From the NCBI GenBank assembly GCA_022823105.1, contig JAJDXU010000105.1:1-15791 (forward strand): 15,791 bases of DNA, written 5' to 3'. The position numbers were made by a program, and so were the translations under genes. Of the stretch, positions 1 through 7,658 are shown piece after piece. The notes below the pieces were generated by a model. It made no database searches. It saw only the letters and a list, made by a program, of their open reading frames with translations, and was not told the origin of the DNA. The stretch comes from Dehalococcoidia bacterium (GTDB taxonomy: Bacteria > Chloroflexota > Dehalococcoidia > Lucifugimonadales > UBA3495). Position 1 is the first letter of the stretch. Every line of letters starts with the position of its first letter.

Positions 1-1119
1 GATTCCGGCGAGCGGTTTGGCTCCATCGTGGATCCCATGGACGGCACAGCCGACCTGGTGCGGGGGATTCTGAGGGCGACCGGCGACGGCGTTTTTCAGG
101 CGGACCCGGGACGGATGCTGCGCGGAGTGCGCCTGGCCAACCAACAGGGACTCCGGATGGAGCCGGACACCGCGCGAGCAATCCGGAGGGATGCGCCGCT
201 GCTGCACCGGGTATCCGCCGAGCGCGTTCGGGATGAATTCATGGCGATCCTGGCGGCGGACGGGGCCAGGGTGCAACTTGAAGTGCTGGATCGCCTGGAT
301 CTGCTCTGCCGCGTGATTCCGGAACTGGAGGAGACGCGGAACTGCGACCAGCCGCGCGCCCACCACTATTGGGACGTCTGGGGTCACCTGCTGCACTGCG
401 TCGAATACGCCGAGGCGGTTACTGCCGGGCACAGCAACAATGCCATCTACACGATGGCGCCGTGGACGGCCAATGAGGATGCGCATTTCGCCGAGATCGT
501 CGGAGACGGGCACACTCGGCGGACCGTGCTCAAACTGGCGGCGTTGCTGCACGATATCGCCAAACCGCAGACGAAGGGGCCGGACCAGAACGGACGCATC
601 AGGTTCCTGGGCCACAGTGAACTGGGAGCGGAGATGGTGGAGCGCCGATTGCCGAGCCTGCGGCTGGCCCGTCGGACGACGGATTTGGTGTCGACGATGG
701 TGCTGCATCACCTGCGGCCGAGCCAGTTGCGGGAACGCGACGCCATGCCCTCGCGGCGAGCGATTTACCGTTACTATCGGGACGTGGGCGACGCGGCAGT
801 GGACACGCTTTACCTGGCGATGGCCGATTTCCTGGCGGCGCGCGGCCCCGAGCTGTCGCCGGAGCGCTGGAATAACTATGCTAGAATGATTGCCACTGTA
901 CTTGAAGCGGGAGCCGCCCCTCCGGCGAGGGAGGAGGGCCCCCGCGCATTAGTGAATGGCCACGACCTGATGGATGCTTTGAACATAACGCCCGGCCGCC
1001 GAATAGGAGCGCTGCTGGATAGGCTGCGCGAGGCAGAGGCGGTGGGCGAGGTATCCAGCCGCGACGAGGCGCTGTCGTTGGCTGCCCGTTTGTTGGAAGA
1101 TAATTCATTCGAGGATTGA
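1..1119 (+). CDS. CCA-adding enzyme / poly(A) polymerase family tRNA nucleotidyltransferase with HD domain, 5'-truncated by the window edge
   Basis: The frame is open from base 1, so the N-terminal nucleotidyltransferase head lies outside the window. The GTG at 28 is internal to the protein, not a start. The visible part opens with the family's linker: VDPMDGTADL, then LRATGDGVFQADPGRMLRGVRLA, matching the usual DPxxGxxDL...LR...F..DP.R.LR pattern. An HD phosphohydrolase-like domain follows (HHYWDVWGHLLH near 361-399, LLHDIAKP near 544-570, FLGHSE, HHLRP near 705-720). The C-terminus (NGHDLMDALNI, then GRRIGALLDRLREAEAVGEV) is the typical tRNA-binding tail helix. Members add CCA to tRNA 3' ends or adenylate RNA; which one cannot be decided without the head. 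It ends 10 bp before secD on the same strand and is probably cotranscribed with it. No frameshift is seen. Confidence 0.9.
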   Translation, partial: DSGERFGSIVDPMDGTADLVRGILRATGDGVFQADPGRMLRGVRLANQQGLRMEPDTARAIRRDAPLLHRVSAERVRDEFMAILAADGARVQLEVLDRLDLLCRVIPELEETRNCDQPRAHHYWDVWGHLLHCVEYAEAVTAGHSNNAIYTMAPWTANEDAHFAEIVGDGHTRRTVLKLAALLHDIAKPQTKGPDQNGRIRFLGHSELGAEMVERRLPSLRLARRTTDLVSTMVLHHLRPSQLRERDAMPSRRAIYRYYRDVGDAAVDTLYLAMADFLAARGPELSPERWNNYARMIATVLEAGAAPPAREEGPRALVNGHDLMDALNITPGRRIGALLDRLREAEAVGEVSSRDEALSLAARLLEDNSFED

Positions 1120-1129
1120 TTACGCCGAT

Positions 1130-2962
1130 ATGCGACGCCGCACCGTTCTCCTGACCGTCCTGATACTGGTCGTCCTGTCCGTATCAGCCGTTTCCCTGGC
1201 CCTGCCCGAAATTCACATCGCTATACCGGGCATTCCGCGCCTGGACCGGGCGGAAACGGGCCCGCTGGGCCTGAAGCTGGGATTGGACCTGCAGGGCGGA
1301 GCGCACCTGGTGTACCAGGCGGAGACGGGCACCACGCTGGCGGTGTTGTTTGCGGACGATGTGGAAGCGGACGTGGCCGCCGTTTCGGATGCGCTGGATG
1401 CGGTCGATTACCAGGGATTGGTGAGTCAACGGGAGGATGGGCAGTCGTTTGAGATTGTCGGCCCGTACCTGGCGCCGGAGCAACGCGAGGCAGTGCGTCT
1501 GGCGTTGGTGGACAGCATCGGCGAACCGACGGAGTTCGTGAACAGCGACCTGGCGCCGCCGACACCCGACCAGATGGACGGCGTGCTGGACATCATCAGC
1601 CGACGCGTGAACCTGTATGGCACGGAAGAGCCGATCGTGCAGCGGTTCGGAGCGGACCGTATCATCGTGCAATTGCCCGGCGCCAGCGGATCGGTGATCA
1701 CCGTGCGGTTCTCTGACGCAGCCGATGTTGAAAAGCTGGGCAGCGTGGTGGACGGCCGGGGGTACGGGGAGACCGAGGTGGTCAGCAGGGGCGGCAACGA
1801 ATACCGCGTCACCACGACCAACACGTTGAGCATTGAGCAGCGTCAACAGCTGGAGGCGGTGCTGGAGGCCGAGGTGGGGCCGGTGGAGTTGTACCAGGTG
1901 ACGGGCGGCATCGAGGACGCCAAGCGACTGATCGGCGAGACGGCTCAGCTGGAATTCCTGCGGAGGCAGTGTGCCGGCCCCGTGATCGGACTGGGCTGCG
2001 TGCCGCCGTTTGCCGACAGCGACATCGGGTTGACGGGAGACGATCTGGTCGACGCATACGCAAGCACGGACTCGGTGACGGGCGAGTGGGTGGTCAACAT
2101 CCAGTTCGACAACCGGGGGGCGGACATATTCGGGCAGATGACCAGCGAGATCAACGTTCAGAGCAATCCGGACTCCGACGAGGTGATTGCGGTGATCCTG
2201 GACGGCGAGCAGCTGATCGCGCCGGTGGCCCGCGCCCACATCCGCGACGGTCGCAGCCAGATCTCCGGCGATTTCAATCGCGAAAGCGCGCGCACGCTGT
2301 CGGTGCAATTGAAATCCGGCAGCCTCCCCGTGCCGCTGACGCTGATCCAGGAATCGGATGTTGCGGCATTGCTGGGCGCGGAGTCGCTGGAGCGCAGCCT
2401 GCAGGCCGGCCTGGTGGGGCTGGGCCTGGTGCTGCTGTTCGTGATCGCATACTACCGGGCGGCGGGTGTCGTGGCAGCCATCGCGCTGGTCTGCTACGCG
2501 GTGGTGACGCTGGCGATCTTCAAGCTGGTACCGATCACGCTGACCCTGCCCCACATTGGCGGCTTCATCCTCTCGATTGGTCTGGCGGTGGACGCCAATA
2601 TTTTGATATTTGAACGCATCAAGGAAGAGATCCGTTTGGGGCGCAGCCTGGCGTCCGCCATGGACGTGGGATTCAACCGCGCCTGGCCCGCGATTCGGGA
2701 CGGCAACGTGAGCACGCTGATCACGTGCGTGGTGTTGCTGTGGTTCGGCAACCGACTGGGCGGAGGATTGGTGAACGGTTTCGCGCTGACCCTGCTGGTG
2801 GGCGTGCTGGTGAGCATGTTCACGGCGGTGCTGGTGAGCCGGAACCTCTTGCAGGCTTTCCAGGCGATGGGCATGAGCGGGATGGCGAACCTGTTCACTC
2901 CCGAAAAAATTCAACCTCGCAGCACCGGCCAACAACCCCGGTCAGCCCAGGGAGGCCGATAG
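1130..2962 (+). CDS. secD: Protein translocase subunit SecD
   Basis: SecD works with SecF at the SecYEG channel and uses the proton motive force to help pull preproteins across the membrane. The 610-residue product has an N-terminal membrane anchor (about 5-25), the GLDLQGGAHL motif (51-60), a large extracytoplasmic region, and a C-terminal block of five predicted membrane helices (about 424-570). That block carries the SecD signature LSIGLAVDANILIFERIKEE (481-500), with the conserved D488 and R496. Length is like E. coli SecD, but the distribution is odd. The core that normally runs VQLPG directly into DAKRLIGxTAQLEF is split here: VQLPG is at 180-184 and DAKRLIGETAQLEF at 263-276, with about 75 inserted residues. 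The ATG at 1130 gives a proper arginine-rich N-terminus before the anchor; the nearest Shine-Dalgarno-like GAGGA (1111-1115) is rather far away. secF follows after 3 bp. Confidence 0.97.
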   Translation: MRRRTVLLTVLILVVLSVSAVSLALPEIHIAIPGIPRLDRAETGPLGLKLGLDLQGGAHLVYQAETGTTLAVLFADDVEADVAAVSDALDAVDYQGLVSQREDGQSFEIVGPYLAPEQREAVRLALVDSIGEPTEFVNSDLAPPTPDQMDGVLDIISRRVNLYGTEEPIVQRFGADRIIVQLPGASGSVITVRFSDAADVEKLGSVVDGRGYGETEVVSRGGNEYRVTTTNTLSIEQRQQLEAVLEAEVGPVELYQVTGGIEDAKRLIGETAQLEFLRRQCAGPVIGLGCVPPFADSDIGLTGDDLVDAYASTDSVTGEWVVNIQFDNRGADIFGQMTSEINVQSNPDSDEVIAVILDGEQLIAPVARAHIRDGRSQISGDFNRESARTLSVQLKSGSLPVPLTLIQESDVAALLGAESLERSLQAGLVGLGLVLLFVIAYYRAAGVVAAIALVCYAVVTLAIFKLVPITLTLPHIGGFILSIGLAVDANILIFERIKEEIRLGRSLASAMDVGFNRAWPAIRDGNVSTLITCVVLLWFGNRLGGGLVNGFALTLLVGVLVSMFTAVLVSRNLLQAFQAMGMSGMANLFTPEKIQPRSTGQQPRSAQGGR

Positions 2963-2965
2963 CAA

Positions 2966-3922
2966 ATGTTCAACATTGTAGGAAAACGGGGTTGGTATTT
3001 CGTCATATCTGCCTGCCTGATAATCCCGGGCATGTTGTCCATGATTGCGCCACCGGGGTGGGCGAGCGGCGGGTCCGGTCTGAAACCCGGCATTGATTTC
3101 ACCAGCGGGTCGGTGCTGGACATCACGTTCCAGGAACCGGTGCAGCCGGCGGACGTAAAGAGTGTGCTGTCCCGTATGGGCCATCCGAACGCGCTGGTGC
3201 AGGCAGTGGGTGACGATTCGGTGTTGATTCGCACGCGCGTGCTTGAAGAATCGACGGGCGGGCAGGTGTCGGAGCGGCAGGTGATCCAGGACGAGCTGGA
3301 GGGATCGGTCGGGCCGATCCTGGCGTCGGGGGTGGACACGGTATCGCCGATCATCGCGCAGGAAACGGTGCGGAACACCTTCCTGGCCCTGATGGTGGCA
3401 TCGGTGTTCATACTGGGCTACATCTGGTACGCGTTCCGGAGGGTCCCGCGGGCGTACCGCTACGGGGTGGCCGCGGTGGTTACGCTGGTGCATGACACGC
3501 TGATCGTGCTGGGGGTGTTTTCGATCCTGGGCCGGGCGCTGGGCATGGAGGTGAACTCCATGTTCATCGTTGGCATTCTCACCGTGGCGGGTTACTCGGT
3601 GAACGACACGATCGTGGTGTTTGACCGCATACGCGAGAACGCGATTCGGGTTCCGGACCGGAGACTGGAAGACACGGTTAACCTGAGCATCATCGAGAGC
3701 GTGGGCCGTTCCATAAACACCAGCTTTACGACGCTGATGGTGCTGCTGGCGATGCTCCTGATCGGGGGCGATTCGATCCGGGAGTTGCTGCTAGTGGTGG
3801 CGATAGGCGTGGTGGTGGGTACCTACAGCTCGATATTCATCGCGGCGCAGTTCCTGGTGATCTGGGAGCGCCGGGAGTTCGGCCGCGTCTTCACGCTGGG
3901 CCGTCGAGAGGCGGCGGCGTAA
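2966..3922 (+). CDS. secF: Protein translocase subunit SecF
   Basis: Partner of SecD in the Sec export motor. The 318-residue protein has an N-terminal membrane helix (about 10-28), the SecF motif GIDFTSGSVLDITF (42-55), a short extracytoplasmic P1-type domain (to about 130), and five further predicted helices between about 135 and 298. The signature GYSVNDTIVVFDRIREN (209-225) is intact, with N213, D214, D220 and R221 in place. Length is normal for the family. The ATG at 2966 follows the secD stop by 3 bp and has a clear GGGAGG at 2950-2955 inside the end of secD, so the pair is certainly an operon. The last 32 bp (3891-3922), encoding the Arg/Ala-rich C-terminal tail, overlap the 3' end of the oxidoreductase gene on the other strand. 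Confidence 0.97.
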   Translation: MFNIVGKRGWYFVISACLIIPGMLSMIAPPGWASGGSGLKPGIDFTSGSVLDITFQEPVQPADVKSVLSRMGHPNALVQAVGDDSVLIRTRVLEESTGGQVSERQVIQDELEGSVGPILASGVDTVSPIIAQETVRNTFLALMVASVFILGYIWYAFRRVPRAYRYGVAAVVTLVHDTLIVLGVFSILGRALGMEVNSMFIVGILTVAGYSVNDTIVVFDRIRENAIRVPDRRLEDTVNLSIIESVGRSINTSFTTLMVLLAMLLIGGDSIRELLLVVAIGVVVGTYSSIFIAAQFLVIWERREFGRVFTLGRREAAA

Positions 3923-4979
3923 GCACCACGCGGCCCAATGGCTCGCGTTCCGACAACAGTCGGCAGGCTTGGGCGATGCCTTCGGGCGTGAGCGGCAGGG
4001 TCCGGGCGACCACCGGGCGCACCCGGCCAGCGGCGGCGAGGTTGACCGCCTGTTCCAAGGTCGCCAATGACACGCCGGAAACCCCGATTATGTGGGCGTC
4101 GCGAAAGATGACCTCGGCGAGGCGGAGGGCGACCGGCTCGCCAGTGAGGTCGCCGAGGAGAACAAGCCGGCCGAATTGGCCGAGGCACCGCAGGGTCGCC
4201 GGCCACAGGGGTGGGCCGACCGTATCGATGACGGCGTTGGCGCCGGCGTCTTCGGTGAGGGCCATGACTATATCGGAGAAGTCCGGGCCGTCGTTGGCGT
4301 CGATCACCAGGGATGCGCCGAGGGATTCGAGGTCTGCCGTCTTGTGGGGCGATGTGGTGACGGCGATCACCTGGGCTCCCTGAGCGGCGGCCAATTGCAC
4401 GGCGTGGGCGCCCAGGCCGCCGCCGGCGCCCGTTACCACCACCGTGTCGCCCGGCGAAATTTCCGCCGCCTTCACGGCGTGCATCGAGACCCCCAGGGGG
4501 CAGGCAAGGAGGGCGGCCTGTTCTGACGGGATGGCGTCCGGGATAGCCACCAAAGCGGCGGCGGGCAACGCTACGTATTCCGCGAATCCACCGTCCCGGC
4601 CGTGTCCGATGCCCGCTCCGACCAAGCAGCGGTGCTCGTTGCCGGCGGTGCAACGCTCACATTGTCCGCAGACGGCGGTGAGGAGGCTGACCGCCCTGGT
4701 ACCGGGCTGTATTCCGGACACGTCGGGGTGGGTCGCCACGACGGTACCGGCTATTTCGTGGCCGAGGGTTACCTCCCTGGCCACGCCCCTGCGTAACACG
4801 CCGCTCATCACCAGCAGGTCGTGGTGGCAGAATCCGCAGGCGTCGACGCGGAGCAGGACTTCTCCGGGGCCCGGCGACGGAGTGGGTCGGGCGGTCAACG
4901 CGACCTGCGGCGGCCGTCCCGGTTCGACGAGGGCGAGAGCAGACATGGTGTCGGGAATTGGGATTGCTGCAGGGGGCAT
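3891..4979 (-). CDS. Zinc-binding alcohol dehydrogenase family protein (MDR superfamily)
   Basis: A medium-chain dehydrogenase/reductase that probably oxidises or reduces an alcohol/aldehyde pair using a nicotinamide cofactor; the substrate cannot be read from sequence. Catalytic-zinc residues are visible as CGFCHHD (C48) and GHE (H74, E75). The structural-zinc lobe has four cysteines, C104-x2-C107-x2-C110-x7-C118. The Rossmann loop GAGGGLG (184-190) begins the cofactor domain. The second beta strand ends in VTTS (207-210) without the acidic residue common in strictly NAD-dependent forms, which weakly favours NADP. The 362-residue length is typical. The start is uncertain: M12 (4946) gives MSALALVEPG, where family homology begins, and neither start has a good ribosome binding site. 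The gene diverges from nfo and converges on secF with a 32-bp 3' overlap, so it is probably a single-gene unit. Confidence 0.9.
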   Translation of the reverse strand: MPPAAIPIPDTMSALALVEPGRPPQVALTARPTPSPGPGEVLLRVDACGFCHHDLLVMSGVLRRGVAREVTLGHEIAGTVVATHPDVSGIQPGTRAVSLLTAVCGQCERCTAGNEHRCLVGAGIGHGRDGGFAEYVALPAAALVAIPDAIPSEQAALLACPLGVSMHAVKAAEISPGDTVVVTGAGGGLGAHAVQLAAAQGAQVIAVTTSPHKTADLESLGASLVIDANDGPDFSDIVMALTEDAGANAVIDTVGPPLWPATLRCLGQFGRLVLLGDLTGEPVALRLAEVIFRDAHIIGVSGVSLATLEQAVNLAAAGRVRPVVARTLPLTPEGIAQACRLLSEREPLGRVVLTPPPLDGPA

Positions 4980-5003
4980 GGTGGTGATGCAGGCGGACGT
5001 GTT

Positions 5004-5021
5004 GTGATAGTGTCACGGTGA
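5004..5021. promoter_or_regulatory. Overlapping inverted repeats in the divergent oxidoreductase/nfo intergenic region, candidate operator
   Basis: The 71-bp divergent gap contains GTGA-N5-TCAC (5004-5016) immediately sharing its TCAC with TCAC-G-GTGA (5013-5021). A possible minus-strand promoter lies over the same bases: TTGGTA (plus-strand complement at 5026-5031), 16-bp spacer, TATCAC (complement at 5004-5009), directed at the oxidoreductase. A repressor bound here could affect both genes. The repeats are short and could be chance, so confidence is low. Confidence 0.28.
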
Positions 5022-5050
5022 ACAGTACCAATTTCTGAGAGGAAAATGAA

Positions 5051-5914
5051 ATGATCATCGGCGCTCATGTATCCGCAGCCGGAGGGATCGGCAACGCCGT
5101 GGACCGGGCGGTTGAAATCGGCGCGGAGGCGGTCCAGATATTTGGCTCGTCGACGCGGTCATGGCGTTTCAAGCCACTGACCGATGCCCAGGCGGACGGA
5201 TTCAAGGAAAAAAATGCCGAGGCCGGCCTGGCGCCGCCGTTCCTGCATGCGATTTACCTGATCAACCTGGGCAACCCGAACCCGGAGAACGTGGAAAAAT
5301 CTGTGACTTCGCTGGTGCAGTACATGCATCTTGCCGAACAGATCGGCGCCGGCGGGGTGATATTCCACCCGGGGAGCCACGGCGGCGCGGGTTACGACGG
5401 AGTATTCCCGCAGGTGGTGGAGAGCGTCAAACGAGTGCTGGATCAGACTCCCGAGGGGCCGATCCTGTGCCTGGAGAACATGGCGGGCATGGGCCAGCAT
5501 ATCGGCGCCAAATTCAGCGAGCTGGGCGACGTGCTGCGGGCGGTGGACAGCGAGCGGTTGGGAATTTGCCTGGATACGCAGCATGCGTTCGCAGCGGGCT
5601 ATGACCTGACCAATCCGGAAGGCGTGGCCGGGATGATCGACGAGTTCGACCGGGACATCGGTCTGGACCGGCTGACGGCGGTACATGCCAACGATTCGAA
5701 GAGGGCGTGCGGGTCCGGAGTGGACCGCCACGACAACGTCGGCGAGGGTTTGATCGGCGAGCAGGGGTTCACGAACATTATGTTGCACCCGGCGTTTGCG
5801 GATGTGCCGTTTTTCCTGGAAGTGCCGGGGTTCGGCGAGGACAGCCGGGGCCCGGACAAGCCCAACGTGGACATCCTGAAAGCGATCCGGGAGCAGGTGG
5901 GAGCGAGGCGTTAG
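5051..5914 (+). CDS. nfo: Deoxyribonuclease IV (endonuclease IV, AP endonuclease)
   Basis: Cleaves the DNA backbone 5' of abasic sites and removes blocked 3' ends in base excision repair. It folds as a TIM barrel with three zinc ions. The protein begins IIGAHVSAAGGIGNAVDRA and all nine expected metal ligands fall in the right motifs: H66, H106 (FHPGSH), E142 (LENMAG), D175 and H178 (LDTQH), H212 (VHANDSK), D225 and H227 (DRHDNVGEG) and E257 (LEVPG). Length (287) matches the family. A strong GAGAGGA at 5037-5043, 7 nt from the ATG, fixes the start. The stop overlaps the pgpA stop on the opposite strand by 4 bp (5911-5914). Nothing suggests transfer or decay. Confidence 0.97.
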   Translation: MIIGAHVSAAGGIGNAVDRAVEIGAEAVQIFGSSTRSWRFKPLTDAQADGFKEKNAEAGLAPPFLHAIYLINLGNPNPENVEKSVTSLVQYMHLAEQIGAGGVIFHPGSHGGAGYDGVFPQVVESVKRVLDQTPEGPILCLENMAGMGQHIGAKFSELGDVLRAVDSERLGICLDTQHAFAAGYDLTNPEGVAGMIDEFDRDIGLDRLTAVHANDSKRACGSGVDRHDNVGEGLIGEQGFTNIMLHPAFADVPFFLEVPGFGEDSRGPDKPNVDILKAIREQVGARR

Positions 5915-6462
5915 TACGCCATAAGATTCACGAGGAAGCCGGGCGCGACGGGTTCGACGAACTGCCACAAGAACAGGCCGGCGACCATTACGAGGGCGCC
6001 CCACAGGCCGGCGCCAACGTCGTCGAGCATGATGCCCCATCCGGCGGGGAGCCGCTCCAACCTGCGGCAAGGCCAGGGCTTCAACACGTCGAACGCGCGG
6101 AATACGACGAACGCTCCGGCCAGCCACACCGGTGATCCGAAAGGTACGAACAGACAGGTGAGCCACATCCCGACGTACTCGTCCCACGTGGCGCTGCCGG
6201 GGTCGGGATTGTCCGGAGTGGACATGCGTCCGGTGGCCCAGATGCCGATGGCAAGACCCAGCGCGGACAGCAGCGCTGCGGTTGCGGATCCTTGCCAAAC
6301 GAACCAACCGGTGGGGACGGCGAAGGAGAGGATGTAGAGGATTACCGCGCCTCCCAGCGAGCCGACTGAGCCGGGAGCCAGGGGCGACAGTCCACATCCG
6401 AAACCCGAGCCGATGAGCCAGGCGATGCGATCGGGCCAGGGCGTCCCCGGCAGTTCATGCAT
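5911..6462 (-). CDS. pgpA: Phosphatidylglycerophosphatase A
   Basis: Dephosphorylates phosphatidylglycerol phosphate to phosphatidylglycerol in the membrane. The 183-residue protein shows the PgpA order: GCGLSPLAPGSVGSL (22-36), DPGSATWDEYVGMW (87-100, with the conserved D94/E95), FRAFDVLKPWPCRRLE (121-136), and GIMLDDVGAGLWGAL (143-157, D147/D148), embedded in about four hydrophobic helices. The ATG at 6462 overlaps the 3' end of the metallopeptidase gene by 8 bp, which implies translational coupling. The frame stays open much further upstream to about 7089, but that part merely runs antiphase through the two preceding genes and has no PgpA similarity. The gene is last in a three-gene minus-strand operon. 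A fatty-acid-linked accessory role is not indicated. Confidence 0.92.
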   Translation of the reverse strand: MHELPGTPWPDRIAWLIGSGFGCGLSPLAPGSVGSLGGAVILYILSFAVPTGWFVWQGSATAALLSALGLAIGIWATGRMSTPDNPDPGSATWDEYVGMWLTCLFVPFGSPVWLAGAFVVFRAFDVLKPWPCRRLERLPAGWGIMLDDVGAGLWGALVMVAGLFLWQFVEPVAPGFLVNLMAY

Positions 6463-6835
6463 AACCGAGGCGTTCCAAATCCTGCTCTCCCAATCCGAGG
6501 TAATGCCCAATTTCGTGAAGCAACGTGATGCGAATCTCCTCCACCACTGCGTCGTATGAATCGGAAACCTCCAGGATGGGGCGACGGTAGATATAGATGC
6601 AATCAGGCAGGACAGGGTCGCCGCCGTAGCGGTCGATGAGGGGTATGCCGACGTAGAGGCCCAGCAGTGCGCCGTCCTCATGGTGGGGGTCGGATGCGCC
6701 CTCGGCCTCAGGACCGGGCCAGTCCTCGACGACGATGTCGATGTTGCCCTCTTCCAGGGCAGCCTGAGCGGCGGGAGGCAATTGCCCGTAGGCGGCGAGG
6801 ACGTGCCGCTCGAATTCCCGGCTGGACATTCGCAT
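6455..6835 (-). CDS. Small zincin-like metallopeptidase family protein (HExxH)
   Basis: A 126-residue protein resembling the minimal zincin family often annotated as 'metallopeptidase family protein' (zincin_1 type). The key feature is HEIGHYLGL at 107-115 (HExxH at 107-111), preceded by ILEVSDSYDAVVEEIRITLL; this tyrosine/acid-rich helix leading to the motif is typical of the family. Upstream is LLGLYVGIPLIDR (57-69), a strand seen in the same family. No signal peptide or membrane helix is present, so it is probably cytosolic. The natural substrate is not known to me. The ATG at 6835 lies 4 nt after the ybeY stop, with a GGAG about 10 nt upstream; M3 at 6829 is an alternative start. The 3' end overlaps pgpA. 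Longer starts would run back through ybeY in another frame and are not supported. Confidence 0.85.
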   Translation of the reverse strand: MRMSSREFERHVLAAYGQLPPAAQAALEEGNIDIVVEDWPGPEAEGASDPHHEDGALLGLYVGIPLIDRYGGDPVLPDCIYIYRRPILEVSDSYDAVVEEIRITLLHEIGHYLGLGEQDLERLGYA

Positions 6836-6839
6836 CGGG

Positions 6840-7385
6840 TCAGGACTCCGATGATCCGAAGATGCGCAGGAGAGCGGACTGTTCCAGGCGCTGCATGGCG
6901 TCGCGCTCGTCGTCCTCGTAGTGGTCGTGACCCAGGAGGTGCAGCGCGCCGTGGACCAGCAGCAGGGCGAGTTCGCGCCGCAGATGGACTCCCTGCTGGA
7001 AGGCCTGGCGCTTGGCCTGGGGGAGAGAGACGACAATGTCGCCGAGAGGCGGCGGTTCGTCGTCGGGCAGAGGCCAGTCCGCCGGCCACCCGGGCTCGGA
7101 AACCTGGGATTCGGCCGCTCCCTCCCAGTGTCCGGGGTGTTCCGCCGAGAACGACAGCACGTCGGTGGTCTGGTCGAGGCCACGGTACTCCCGGTTCAGG
7201 TCGCGGACGGTCTCGTCATCGGTGATCAGGAGGCTGACCTGACCGACGGCATCGGGGGCGAGCGCCTGGGCCAACCCGTGCCGGACGGCGTCGGCGCACC
7301 AATCGACCGGGGGCATGTCGCCGTCGCCGTCGACCAAGGTTGCCTGTACGGAGATGGTGATGTCGGGGAGGGTGTTGGTGGACAT
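6840..7385 (-). CDS. ybeY: Endoribonuclease YbeY (16S rRNA maturation factor)
   Basis: A zinc endoribonuclease acting in 16S rRNA 3'-end maturation and ribosome quality control. Diagnostic motifs are LNREYRGLDQTTDVLSFS (63-80), LGDIVVSLPQA (114-124) and the metal site HGALHLLGHDH with H145, H149 and H155. The 181-residue length is slightly above the usual 150-165 because of a longer, proline- and tryptophan-rich loop (about 81-113) between the second and third conserved blocks. It is the first gene of a ybeY - metallopeptidase - pgpA operon and is probably driven by the TATAAT-containing promoter 30 bp upstream. The ATG at 7385 is followed by a variable N-terminus, so a later start cannot be entirely excluded. 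Confidence 0.95.
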   Translation of the reverse strand: MSTNTLPDITISVQATLVDGDGDMPPVDWCADAVRHGLAQALAPDAVGQVSLLITDDETVRDLNREYRGLDQTTDVLSFSAEHPGHWEGAAESQVSEPGWPADWPLPDDEPPPLGDIVVSLPQAKRQAFQQGVHLRRELALLLVHGALHLLGHDHYEDDERDAMQRLEQSALLRIFGSSES

Positions 7386-7414
7386 GGCGTGACGGGTTGC
7401 GATCTCACTGAGGG

Positions 7415-7444
7415 ATTATACGCATATTGGCGGATCGCGCCCAA
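7415..7444 (-). promoter_or_regulatory. Predicted promoter for ybeY operon
   Basis: Read on the minus strand there is a perfect TATAAT (complement at 7415-7420) 30 bp before the ybeY ATG. A weak TTGGGC -35 (complement at 7439-7444) lies 18 bp upstream. The -10 is exact; the -35 matches only the TTG. It gives a short leader of about 20-25 nt. Confidence 0.45.
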
Positions 7445-7478
7445 AAACGGGCGGGCCGGGACGGAAATGTCTTGATCA

Positions 7479-7501
7479 CCACCTGTGTTGACGGCAGGTG
7501 G
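7479..7501. repeat. Inverted repeat CCACCTG-N9-CAGGTGG, candidate operator
   Basis: A perfect 7-bp inverted repeat with a 9-nt spacer lies in the 273-bp divergent region between ybeY and the hypothetical gene, about 35 bp upstream of the ybeY -35 box. It has no T-tract, so a binding site is more likely than a terminator. It could also be chance in GC-rich DNA. Confidence 0.3.
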
Positions 7502-7559
7502 CGGTTGGGACGCCGGTTGGCAGTGAGAGCCGGGCCGCCGGGGGTCGGGAATGCCGCCG

Positions 7560-7568
7560 TGATACAAT
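7560..7568 (+). promoter_or_regulatory. Predicted extended -10 promoter for the hypothetical/amidohydrolase unit
   Basis: TG-N-TACAAT (7560-7568) matches an extended -10 element with 5 of 6 bases of the hexamer, and no recognisable -35 is needed for that class. An 8-bp inverted repeat (ATTGCTGG at 7567-7574 and CCGGCAAT at 7581-7588, one G.T pair, 6-nt spacer) overlaps the presumed start site and could be an operator. Confidence 0.4.
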
Positions 7569-7658
7569 TGCTGGCGTGGACCGGCAATCCTCGCTGGCCG
7601 GGGTTCGGAGATCGTTATCTGTGCCTCCGGCAGGCTGAATCAGCCCACGAGAGTCCCT

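Noticed and set aside
1184..2935. A 583-codon open frame antisense to secD
   Set aside because: It is a by-product of GC-rich codon use opposite secD. The product is His/Arg/Gln-rich with no family features, while secD on the plus strand is unmistakable.
5004..5016. A CRP/FNR-type binding site
   Set aside because: The half-sites GTGA and TCAC are 5 bp apart rather than 6, and the outer T/A positions do not match. It is kept only as a generic palindrome.
5159..6397. A long minus-strand open frame across nfo and pgpA
   Set aside because: It is antiphase to two well-identified genes and has an Arg/His/Pro-rich composition without motifs.
6463..7089. An N-terminal extension of PgpA by about 209 residues
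   Set aside because: The extension is only the wrong-phase translation of ybeY and the metallopeptidase gene. PgpA homology and an ATG with an 8-bp coupling overlap place the start at 6462.
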